Assembly (NCBI GenBank): GCA_012976225.1
Contig: JAAVVG010000006.1
Span: forward strand, 434,001 to 498,000
Reading direction: 5' to 3'
Length of the DNA: 64,000 nt
Source: Golubevia sp. BC0850
Lineage: Eukaryota > Basidiomycota > Exobasidiomycetes > Golubeviales > Golubeviaceae
Position numbers and translations under genes: made by a program. The notes under the pieces are model-generated. The model was not told the DNA's origin. It saw only the letters and a program-made list of their open reading frames with translations, and made no database searches. Shown here one piece after another: positions 32,978 through 43,735 of this stretch (positions within the stretch are counted from its first letter, which is position 1; each line of letters opens with the position of its first letter).

Positions 32978-34789
32978 TCACGCGAGGGTTGAGCTTTTCT
33001 CTCCAAGTCTCAAGTCCCCCTTCTCTCTAAATTCCGTCTCTGTCTCTGGAACATCCAGCTCCCACTTTCCATTGTAATTCCAGAATTTCCAAAAACCTCC
33101 TTCCGTAAAGTAGGCTGTGATCATCATCACCAGAGGGAGAAAGATGCCAGCCACCAAAGAAACGGAAGTAGCTGCTGAGCTACGCATCGCTAGAAAAGAA
33201 GGAGACTTTCCCCAGTAAGAGCTAGCAAGGTTAAGATCTACTGGCCGAGAGAATTCCACTACAACTGCAAGAAGATGAGCAGCAAGGAGAGTGAGCAGAG
33301 CAGCTTTGTAAATTGGAGTTGAGAGCCTTGGAATCGAGATTGAAGATAGATTGACCGGTCTCTTCCCTTGAGCATCGAATTTTGATAGAACGACTGCCGG
33401 AACTTCCATTCCATAGAGAATTTTGACTTGGATGACTTCAGTTAGTTCTTCTGCTGTAGGCAAAGCCTTCTGGGAATCTATCAAAGTAGACGTCTTCCCG
33501 GACTCGTATCTATAGGCTAGGACTATAAACCAAGTAGGTATGAGAGTCATCAGCTTGGGATCAAGGGTGGGAGAAGGAATAAAAGTCAGAAAAAAAACTT
33601 GAAACTTCCTGGGCAAGAAGAAGGTGGGGGTTACTCACTATCCAGTAGTAAGGTTTAAGCAAGTAGTCAAACTTCCCATATAGACTGAGGTCTTCTTTTG
33701 GATAATCTTCCATCGAGAGACTTCTGTGGCTTTCGAAAATGCAGCGACGAGGATCGGAAACGGTATCTGCAAGAATACCTCCAGCCGCATCAGCCCTCCC
33801 TTTTTCGAACCCTTTCAGATATGCCTGTTCATTCAAGAAGTCCAATCCAGGAGCTTCGTTCGAGGTCGCAGCTTTGTTCAAGCTGACCTTGAACAAAAAG
33901 AAGACTCCTACTCCACACAAGCAAAGCATCGGAATAGCCAGGAGTTTAAAGCTGAAGGAAAGCACCTGAGAGATTGCCCTGCGACCCATTAAGATTCCGA
34001 AGATACTAGGAATTAGAAGAGTTTCGATTGGGATCTTGACGGCCAAACTGACGTATAGAGCTGGTACCAGAATCCTGGGTACGACGACGGAGGACTTCTC
34101 TGATTTTGATTTGAAGTCTGAGTCTTCAAAGATTGTAGAGCCGCCTCTCTTGTCACGCCCTAGGAATAGAGTTCCGGTAGAGCCAGTGATGATGGAGTCG
34201 ATCTGATGAGAGGTTGGAGAGAAAGAGGAAGTCAGTAGACAGAAATTCGCTGTGAAGCCTTTGCCATTCAACTCACAAAAGGAAGTCCACCGAGAGCAAG
34301 GTAAAGGTTGATCAAAAGTTCCCTCGCAGAAGCGATGCTAGAAGACTCCGTATTTGAGCTGGCAAGATATAGAACTCCAGGAACGATTAGAATGAAAAGG
34401 ATTAAGGCAAGTTGTCCAAGTTCAGACTCAGAAGGCTTAAATTTCAGTTGAGCCTTGCTTTTTTCTTCTTCGTTGATCTCCTGTAGGTCGTAGAGTTGAA
34501 TCCACTCTTGGCCGAGTTTACGGCAAGTGGATGCGAGATGAGTGAGGACTGAAAAAGAGACCAAGATGGGAAGGATCTAGGAGAAGAGGAGGTTTGCATC
34601 AGACGATGCTACGGTTGGAGAATGAGGCTCACGACCTCATGCTCATGAATCATGAACTTATGTATATGTACACATGGAGCTCGAGGAAGGGAGGATCGAG
34701 GAAGTACTAACCAAGTAGAAAGCCTCGAGTGGAGTTACCCTTCTCTCGTTTCCCAGCATGGGCAGCAGGGAAGTCCATTCGCTGTTCAT
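32978..34789 (-). CDS. Signal-peptide-peptidase-like membrane protein, active-site motifs not seen (copy 1)
   Basis: Four exons, all phase 0 (34789-34712, 34576-34277, 34202-33639, 33553-32978), encode 505 residues with about nine hydrophobic segments. The C-terminal half follows the layout of A22B peptidases (signal peptide peptidase): a segment ending IPTWFIVLAYRYE, then TPIYKAALLTLLAAH, then a last helix LVAGIFLPLVMMI and a FWKFWNYN tail. The catalytic YD and GxGD motifs expected in the two preceding helices are not visible; the GxGD position reads KPYYWILMTLIP, and PAL reads FLP. So it may be an inactive homologue, or the family link may be wrong. Paralogous to 36569-38125: same exon phases and a matching exon 1/2 junction (FYL|ILPILVS versus FYS|LLPILVS). 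Confidence 0.72.
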
Positions 34790-35026
34790 TTCTTGCAAAG
34801 AAGTGAGACGTTGAGAGAAGAAAAGATGAGAGAAAAAGAACCTGCTTAAAAAAGATGAGTCGATAAAGCGATGAAGCGATGAAGGACCATGAGGACAAAA
34901 TTCTCCGGCAAGCCAGGGCAAGGTTTTGCCACCACCACAAGGTCGCCAATTTTCCTTTCCCTTTCTTCTTTCCTTTCCCCTACACCTCTATTCAATCTCA
35001 ACCAGAAGCTTAAGATACTCAACAAG

Positions 35027-36449
35027 ATGGCTGACCTTCAGTCCTCAGTGATTCTTTTCAGGTAAGTCTGCAACAGTCTGTGCGCTTGCGATCTGCGTCC
35101 TGATCTTCGATCCCTCCTACTCATTTTCGTGCGTGGCAGGTGTGAAAACTCTCCAATTACTCAAAGAATATCCATGGTCTTGAGCTTCAGAAAGATTCGT
35201 GAGTATCCTCCCTGACCTTTCCGTCTTGTCTTCAACTTCACTCCCTGAGCACCTCGTCCTGTTTGGGGTCCACTTTTCTCGTCCTTCAGCTTTCAAAGTA
35301 GTTTCCATCCCAGATTAACAGAATCTCCAAGCTTTAGTTATCAACGGGACCTTGGCTTTAGCCATTGATGCAGATCTCTTCGCAGGCCAGTCTTTGATAG
35401 TGGAAGAGCTGGAGAAACGATTCACCAAAGAAGATGGATTTGAGACTTTGTGGCCTGGAGAAACTGCTTGTGAGTTCCTCTTTGGATCTGATTCGACAAA
35501 ATGAGTGTACTGTATATGGAACGACTTTTCTGATTGTGTCCCCATAATTCTCTCTTTCAGATTTGGCCCCGTTTCTGAGTGGACTGTATAGACTTTGGGT
35601 GAACGATCATCTTTTTCAATTGATACACATCCTTCCCTCACAAGGAAGGATAGGTTAACTTACCAGAAAAGAGAAAAAAAGAATGGTGAAGGTATTCGAT
35701 GATTCCCAATTGAAGAGTTTGGCTCCAACTTTCAGCTCGATAGAAAGTCAACTCGAAGCCTCAAGTGGAGCCTTTCTTCTTGGAGATGAGATGAGTTTCA
35801 TTGACATCTCATTCTATGGGATGTTAAAGATGGCTAAAAGGATTACATTCTGATGACTTAAGCTCAGACATCAACCGAACTTTTGATCAAAAAGTTAGCT
35901 CCATCCCGAAGGTTTTAAGCTGGTTTGGAAAGATGGGAAAACTGTTTGCAACCATCAACGATGCACCAAACGGAGTAAACATGCAGTTAGATGAAGCTCA
36001 AATGATTTTAGAAGAGTCAGAGCGGAAAGTAAGTTCGACTTAAATGACCTCTTAATTTTCAACAACATCTTCGAAGAAGGTGATGTGGTTTGCATTAAAC
36101 AAGGCGATGGGACAGGAAAAATTAGTGGTGATTTCGCAAGTCTCTCAATTTCTGATTTTTTCAGCGTAACAAAGACCATCTTGGGTCTTTTCCTGTCAAT
36201 CTCGACTTTGCTCATCACTGCAACTTCTCTGTCTATCAATTTGTGTTTCCTGATTTCTTTAACCATCTCTCTTGCTAGTATACTCTGTCCCTTTTCCTTA
36301 TTTCGTCTTCGAGCTCTGGTATAACTTCTACTGGGACTCTTGCAGGCTTAAGTTCTCATACCATTGCAGTATCTGTTAGAACCCCTAATCATCAGCTTGT
36401 CCATGTTCATTTCCCAAGACACGCTTATAGCATCACAAAGTCTTCTTAA
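35027..36449 (+). pseudogene. Decayed glutathione S-transferase-domain gene
   Basis: Starts well at ATG 35027 with a GST N-domain pattern (SSVILFR, CENSPITQRISMVLSFRKI), and continues with FKVVSIPD, a GST C-domain (FLLGDEMSFIDIS), GDVVCIKQGDGTGKISGDFAS and a final exon with HQLVHVHFPR ending at TAA 36449. The family is a fungal GST-like protein with an extra C-terminal beta domain. Splice sites are still good (GTAAGT at 35041, GTGAGT near 35199, GTAAGT near 36030, last acceptor near 36345), but TAA interrupts just after IPD (near 35318), a second TAA follows near 35656, and a TGA plus frameshift occurs near 35850. It lies between the two SPP-like paralogues. Recent inactivation is likely because the frames and introns remain readable. 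Confidence 0.75.
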
Positions 36450-36568
36450 AAGTCATCTATTCTTGGTAGAGAGCATCTGAAGTTTTCTTTAAGCTCACAG
36501 TTTGTTTGCTGCAATTCGGCCATATGTCGACTCCATCTCTTTGTCCAATCAGCTATGTCTACTACAAA

Positions 36569-38125
36569 TCACCACCTTTCTTCGTACCTCCAAAGCTTCA
36601 ACGCTCCTTCCTTAGTAAAGTATGCTCTAATCAGCATCAAAGCAGGAATGAGAATAGTAGAAACCCATCCAACTGAATAAGAGTCAAAGATAGTCTTCAT
36701 GGCTATCAAAGAAGAAGTGGGTCGCTCGATCGAAGCGTTGAAGAGTAAAACTTCTTCTGGAAGAGTGAGACTCGCCACTATGAAGATCACATGCAGACCA
36801 AAGAAAGTCGCCAGGCCGGAAGTATAGATTGGAGTTTGCTTGAGTGAGAGTTTCGGAATGGAAACTGAGGAGATTTGAACGGGTCTCCTACCCTGACGAT
36901 CGAATTGGGAGAGAAGAATGACCTTTTCGGTTTCCTCGAGGATTGGAGTTTTGATACCAGCTTTGGATGAGATTGAAGATTCCAGATTAGATAAATCATA
37001 TCTGCAAGCCATGGCGATCAATCCGGTTGGAATGAAGTTCGGAATCTGAAAGGGGGAGGATGTCAAGTCAGCTCTACCAATGGGTGAAACCAGTCATCTA
37101 AGAACTGAAGGAACTTAGCTAGTTCAGGTCGGTTGAAGGATCTGCCCGTAACTCACAACCCAAAGGATAGGTTCCCAAGCCAAATCAAAATCATCGAATG
37201 TTCTCCAAGAACCTTTTCCAGAGACGGAAGTTCTACCTCTCATCTCCTTGAGATCGACCTCCGCATAAGCAACCACAGCTACTAGCAGGGTGACGACACT
37301 AACCAGATGAACAAGAATGGCCGGCAGGACCATTGAGTAGCTTCTGAAAGAGTTGAAAATTGGAGTCGTTTTGATCAGAACACTTTGTCCGGTCATCGCT
37401 ACCAAGATTGGAATGATGAAAGTCTCGAGAGGTAGATAGAAGGTGAGACAGATATAGACGATTGACACCAGAAGTTGAAGGGCTACCTTGAGAGACAGAA
37501 AATTTGCCTTGGAATGGAGAGTTGTGACGATAGACTTCGAATGCTTGTCATCCGCACGTCCGATGAAAGATTCCTGTCGAGAAAATGGCGACAAAGTTCG
37601 GATCTTTGAAGCCAGAAGAGTTTTTAATTCGAGATGAAGAGAATTAAAAGCTGAAAAGGAATGAAAGATCCCCCACGAGGTCCAATTGTGCGACTCACGA
37701 TTTGCAATCCTAGCAGACAAAGCCAATATTTAACCAGATTTTGAAGTAGAGTCTCTCTCAATAGCCTCAAGATATTGGATTCTATGTGTTCGGTGAGCCA
37801 CAGGAATAGGAAAGGACACAGTAAAAGAGCTTCGAGACGTCCTGGTTGGAACTTCGAAGATTGAGCTGAAAGATCTCGAACAGCTTTGACTTTTTCCGTT
37901 TCGTCGATGGATTGCGAATCGTATTGTTGAAGTGCTTTCCAACTTCTGGCGAGAAAGCGAGAGGTTGAAGGTAGTTGAAGGAGAGTCAAACTGGAGACTA
38001 GAATTGGAAGGAGCTGGCGGGGAAAGGAGAGAGTCAGAGGGTCGGTAAGCTCTTAAGACAGCTTGTGTTTCTCTTTTGTATGATGATCTTACTGAGTAGA
38101 AGGTCTCGGAGGTACTTAACACCAT
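36569..38125 (-). CDS. Signal-peptide-peptidase-like membrane protein, active-site motifs not seen (copy 2)
   Basis: Four phase-0 exons (38125-38093, 38013-37699, 37603-37157, 37045-36569) give 423 residues. Same architecture as the gene at 32978-34789, with low sequence identity but matching landmarks: LLPILVSSL in TM1, a hydrophilic loop ending KFQPGRLEALLL, LPLETFIIPILVAM, EPILWVIPNFIPTGLIAMACRYD, QTPIYTSGLATFFGLH, and the final YFTKEGALKLWRYEE. FIPTGLIAMACRYD is close to the helix that follows GxGD in signal peptide peptidases (IPGxFxALxLRYD), which is the best evidence for the family; the GxGD itself is absent, and YD and PAL are not seen. Probably ER or Golgi membrane, role unknown. Older tandem duplicate of the other copy. 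Confidence 0.72.
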
Positions 38126-38994
38126 CTTTCAAACTACTCTTTGATGATTATTTGGGGCAGGAGGACCAAAATTTCAGAGAAGGGACTTCAATTCAATTCA
38201 GCGCCACGTGTTTTCAGCAAGCAGCAGACAACGAGAACCGTTCCCTTCTTTTCCTCCAACTCTTTCGTTTGATTGGGCCTTCAGATGTACTTCACACGAA
38301 TTACAAAAAAAAATCATAGCGAATCTGACGATGGTTGAGATGAGACGCTTTGACCTAAGAATAGAGCTTATGGGGATCTGTGTACGCCTCCTGAGTGTCT
38401 TCCCTTCTCCTCCAACGTTCCATTCCTTCTTCTCCCCCTCCATCTCCCCCCACTTTCCTTTGCAAATTTCAAGATAGATTGAAGGAATTCCTCAAGCAGC
38501 CAAGTCGCATCAAGTGCAACGTAGCAAGCAAATCTCTGCGCACAACTTGACTTGAATTCAAACTCCCAGGTTCACTCTTTTTGCTTTCCCACAATCTACC
38601 ACTCTCCTCTTCCTCCTCTTCTTCTTCTTTCCATTTCTTCAATCATTTCTCAAATCTCTTTCAATTGATCTCTAGTAGAACCTCAACACAGTCACAACTG
38701 AGCGAGTCTCACCTTTCAACTCTCTTTGATCCTCAGTCAAGTCTCATTCACTCTCACTCTTCAATCACACTCTTTTGATTCCTCTTCTTCTGTTTTCTGT
38801 TAACTGCACTTCAACTTTATTCAACTTACAAGCATTCATCTCAACTTTCTCAATTGCTTCCTTGCTACCCATCTACTTGCCCCTCTTCAACCTCAACACA
38901 CCTCAGTGCCGATTCAAGCCCACAGCCCTTCTAAGCCTTCAATCTTCAATCTCTTCACAATAACGAACTCAAAATCCAATCATAATTCTTCCAA
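38126..38994. promoter_or_regulatory. Divergent region with long pyrimidine-rich leader of the mucin gene
   Basis: About 0.9 kb between divergent starts. Bases 38570-38990 are strongly C/T-rich (TTCTTC, CTCTTC, CAACTC), consistent with a long 5' leader for the gene at 38995. Plus-strand frames there lack further support. Confidence 0.5.
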
Positions 38995-41900
38995 ATGACT
39001 AAACCAATCAATTTACTTTCATTCCTCTTACTTTCACTTTCACTCGTTTCAGATTCAGCTTTTGCTCTCTCCTCAAACTCAGATGGTCTAATTCAAAGAT
39101 CCAATCACGCTGCCCATGCAAAGAGAATCTCAACTCCAAAAGGTTTTCATCAAGTAAAAGTAAGAGGTGCAGATGAGATTGAAATGGGAAATGAGAAAAG
39201 GTTGATTGCTGGCTTGTTTGAAGATGGTTCTTATGGATTTGGATCTGATGAGAGTGGAAGCGGAAGTGGTAGTGGTAGTGATGATGCTACTACTACTACT
39301 ACAAAGAAACATCACAAACACACTTCAACCTCAACTCACAAATCAAAATCTAAAGCTACTTCTACCAAGACTTCTGGTCATCATAAGTCCAAGTCTACTT
39401 CTACTAGTACGGAGCACCATCATTCCTCATCCTCCTCTTCCTCTTCAAAGGATGATACCTCAGAATCTGATTCGTCTAGTCGTAAGTCTTCAACTTCAAC
39501 CTCCAAGTCTGATTCTGCTTCATCAGATTCAGAAGATGACAGTGGCAGCGGAGGTGGCCTAATCCACGGTTTAGTCAAAGGTTTAGGAGACACCTTAACT
39601 GGTGGAAGTTCAGATGATAGCCAATCCAAATCCAATGATGATAGTGAAAGTGATCCTTCAAGCTCAAGTTCAAGCGGAAGCGGAAGCGGTAACAAGAACT
39701 CCAAGTCAGACGATTCTACCTCCTCTTCTGGAAGCGGATCGAAAGGTAACAAGTCTTCTTCTGACGATTCAGAATCATCCTCAAAGGGATCTCAGTCATC
39801 CTCCAAATCTTCAGACGACTCGGATTCTTCTTCTTCATCCTCTGGTTCTAAAGGGAAAGGTCTCCTAGGAGGCCTGGCCGACACGCTAGGAAACACTGTT
39901 GACAACGTTGGATCTTCAGTTGGCGACATAGTTGGTGGAGTTGGATCAGGGGTTGGTTCAATTGTTAAAGGAACTGGAGAGACCGTTGGAGATGTCCTAG
40001 AAGGATCATCATCCAAGGATGACTCCGATGACTCCTCTGATGACGGTTCAAAGTCTGGATCAAGTTCTGGAAAGAAAAGCTCAAGCTCTCAATCAGATTC
40101 AGGCTCTGGTTCTGGTTCAGGAAAGAAGGGATCTAAGAACTCTGATGACGACGATGACTCCTCGTCGGGTCATGGACTTTTGGACGGTCTGGGAAAAGGA
40201 CTCGGAGAAATCACCTCTGGTGTTGGTTCAGGAGTAGGCTCTCTAGTCTACGGAGACGATTCAGATTCTGGTTCCAATTCCAAAGGTTCTGGTTCAAAGA
40301 ACTCATCAGGATCAAAGTCTGGTGGATCAAGTTCTTCAAGCTCTTCTTCTCCTCACAAGCACAACTCTTCTACCTCCTCTTCTTCCTCTAAGAATGACGA
40401 TGATTCAGACGATGGAGATTCAAATCACGGAGGTCTACTTGGTGGAGGAGGTCTTCTAGGAACCGGGATCGGTGCCAATCACAACGATGACGACTCGTCC
40501 TCAGGTTCTTCTAGTGGAAAGGGGTCTGGAAAGGGTTCATCCGACTCTTCTTCTTCTTCTTCCTCTACCAAAGGGCATGGTAAAGGAAATGGTGGAACTG
40601 AAGACAATTCAGACGAATCAGATTCTGGATCTTCAAGCGGTTCAAATGTTCATTCAAACGGATTGGTTGGAGGTATCGTGTCCGGACTTGGAGACGGGCT
40701 AGATTCTCTCGGTCAAGCTCTTTCAGGTCATCACAACTCAGACTCTGGATCAGGAGGCTCAGGCTCGGTCTCTGGATCTGGATCTGGTTCCGGAAGTGGG
40801 AATGGAGATAATGGATCTGAAGGAAGTGGAAGCGGCTCTGGTGGTCACGGCAGCAACGATGGCTGTCTATTCGGAATCTGTCTTCCAGGTCACGGTGGTA
40901 GCGACAGTGGAAGCGGAAGCTCTTCTTCTGCTCACGCAAGTCCAACTCACTCTCACGGAAGTGGCTCGGGTAGCAACGGTTCAGGTAGTGGAAACGGCTC
41001 TTCAGCTTCTGCCTCTCAATCAGCTGCAGCTGGAAACCAAAGTAAAGGATCAGACTCAAGCGAAGGAGAACTGCCAAATTCAACTGGAACTGCAAGCGAC
41101 CCAACCAAGACCTCCCCTTCTTCGTCTTCAGTCTCTGATGGCGGATCTTCATCCTCAAGCCCAACTACTGCTCCAAAGAATGACGATGGTTCGGATGAGA
41201 AAGACGAGCCTTTCGGATTCGCAGATTCTTCATCTTTGGTCATGCCTGCTGCTTCTACCGCTTCTGCTGGTTCTCGTCCTTCAGATCAAGATCAAGCTGA
41301 TTCATCAAGCTCTTCAGTTGTCAATTCAGATCCCGCTAATCCAACGGTTGCAACTTATCCGAACACTATCGTTCCTGTTGATGGAGCTACCGTTCAACCT
41401 GAAGGAACTACTAGCGTTGCCATCTTGTTGAATGCCTCAATGCCTTGGGTTTGGATTGCTAAATCTCCAGACACCGCTGCTCAAGTTTTCGCCTTTATGC
41501 CTAGTATCATCGCAGGTGTGAGTACGCGACAGAAGAAAGGAATCTCAAGCAGTGGATCGTACGGTCCTTGAGAAGTGTACTTCTGAGCTGACCATATCTC
41601 TTCCCACCTTTCTCTTCTAACTCCACAGGCCGTGAACGCCCCAGCTTCCAACATCACCACCGTCAGACTCCAAGCCTACTATCCAACCGAGAGCACTCCT
41701 CAATCTTCTGCTCAAACTCTCTGGATGGGTTACATTCCAACAACAGCCGTTCAGTCTCTTCAAAATGAAATCAAGCTTGCCTACGACTCCGAATTCTACG
41801 TTTCCCCAACTGCTGCAGCCGCCAAACAACTAGCTCTCCACGTCGACCCAAATTTCGACATTCTGTCGTCGGTTGGTGGATCTGCCAAAGCCGCTAGCGC

Positions 41901-42705
41901 CAATGACGAAGAAAACGGAAGTGACAGCCACAAGCTCAGAACTGCTTTGATCGTCGTTGGAGTCTTGGCTGGTGTCGGTCTACTGGCTTTCGCCGCATAC
42001 ATCTACCGTTCCAAGAAGCAAAATAAACAGAAGGCTTTAGCTCGTAGAAACACTAGGGGTGGAGGTGCAACTATCAGATCTTTCGGTGGACCAGGAAGTC
42101 TAAGAGAAACCTGGACTCCAAACCCTAGAGAGGAAGAAAGAGTCATGAATGGTCAACTAGCTGAAACCTGGTCTCATCACGATCCTCAATATCAAGATCA
42201 AGATGATGGAATCATGAGAGAATCAAACCAAGGTCATTCAGTCTTTGGAGATCCTTTTATTGATGCTTATGGAGTCGCCAGAAACAGAGCATCAAGAGAA
42301 ACGGAAAGAAGTTCAAATTCTGGTAATAGTGGAAGTGGATCTTCTCAAAATCATACCATGTCTGGTGCTGCTTCTGTGATTTCAAATATGACTGAAGCTC
42401 AAAGGATTCAATACGAGTATGAAGAAGCTCATGGTGGAAATGGAAATGGAAATGGGTATGCTTTGGGTGGAAGTCCAACTGCTGCTGCTTCATTTTCTAT
42501 GATTAATCAACACTCAGACGATCTTCAAAACGATTACTCTTCTGAATATCATCAACCTCAACAATACACTACCTCTCATTCCTATGGAAATTATCAACCT
42601 CCACCTGTTAGTGGAAACTCGGGAAATAGACAGAGGAAACGTGGTTCTGTAGCTAGTTCTACAATTGGAAGACCTGAGATGAAAAGTAACTCTATGCTCT
42701 TCTAA
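38995..42705 (+). CDS. MSB2: Msb2-like signalling mucin (membrane sensor)
   Basis: Two exons (38995-41517, 41629-42705), 1199 residues. Order: signal peptide (NLLSFLLLSLSLVSD), about 750 residues of Ser/Gly/Asp-rich low complexity, a folded extracellular domain from about 800 to 930 (MPWVWIAKSPDTAAQVFAF, LWMGYIPTTAVQSLQNEI, FYVSPTAAAAKQLALHVD), one TM at about 945-967 followed by basic residues, and a 230-residue Gln/Ser-rich cytosolic tail ending GRPEMKSNSMLF. The juxtamembrane domain and a conserved tail end are the hallmarks of Msb2, the mucin that works upstream of Cdc42 and MAP kinases in filamentous growth and host-surface sensing. Unusually the mucin part is Ser-Asp and Ser-Gly rather than Ser/Thr/Pro, and holds several hydrophobic Gly-Leu-Val modules (such as GLLGGLADTLGNTVDNVG). 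Confidence 0.85.
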
Positions 42706-43735
42706 GCTTCAGAATGAATACTTCTACCCACATCTCTCTCTATAGTCTTTCCTAGGTAAAGAACTATTCTCTCTCTCTTATTTAACTTTATCTGAGGTAT
42801 ACCCACCAATTCGTCACCTCTTCCTTCTTCTCTATTCTCTCTCTCTCTCCTCAAATCTTTCAAGTCTAGTCAGGATCAAAGTCAAGAGAAGCTCAAATTC
42901 CAAATTTTTATTGAGACTCAAACCTCTGAAAGAGACCCCACATTCTTTTGTCCCCCCCCCCCTTTTTTCGCTTTTTGTCTCTCCCATCTATCTTTTTTCT
43001 TTCTCCCTTGCTTTTTCTCTTTTTCTTTTGTCTCAGAATCTCCTTTGTCTTCGTCTTTTCTCTAAATTTCTTTTGGCTCCACGACTGGTATCGTGAATTA
43101 CACTTCTTTTCACAAAAGCTCTTCTCTCTCCTATATTATACGTTCTCATCTTCCATTATTATTAAGTTCCATCTCTCCCTTTTCTCTTTTCTTTTTGAAA
43201 TGGTATATTTTGTCCTCGACTTCAATAAGAGTGAATTCTTTTGTCGTCAAATCAAGGAAGTGAGAAGTTGAAGGTGGCGCCTCTCGATCTCTGCCACTTC
43301 AGCTCAGACCGATTTTAATTTCAGATTCTGGCAAGAACAGAATTCTCATCATGAAGCACTAGCTTTGCTTGGAAGCAAAGAGGGGTGATAGGTTTCAGGA
43401 ATCCAGGAGAGCGAATTTGTGTTGGGATGGGGAAGGGAGGGAGAAGTCTTATTGTCGACGAAAAATTTAAAGGAAAGCCCTAACGGATCTCAACAGAGAT
43501 TTTGAAGAGGGTTGAGATTTGGGATAATGAGAATGAATTAATGAAGTGGTCTCAAGGAGAGAAGGGTCCAACAGCAAAAAGTTGGTCGTCTGATCAACAG
43601 CTTCTGAGATGGAATTGGATTCTCTCAAAATAGGAAAGACTATTCAGTCCTCCTTCTTCCTCTCTTCCTCCTCCTTCTCAAAACACTTCTATCTCTTTCT
43701 TTCAAACCAACTCAACCAATACAATCTCATCAGAA
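42706..43735. other. Intergenic, about 1 kb, T/C-rich
   Basis: 3' region of the mucin gene with a run of eleven C at 42952-42962 followed by long T/C stretches, then the promoter of the next gene. Frames at 42911-43271 are low-complexity. No gene seen. Confidence 0.55.

Noticed and set aside
39130-41431. Several long frames on both strands over the mucin gene
   Set aside because: Shadows of the Ser/Gly/Asp repeats in the real frame, which has a signal peptide and a conserved C-terminal domain.
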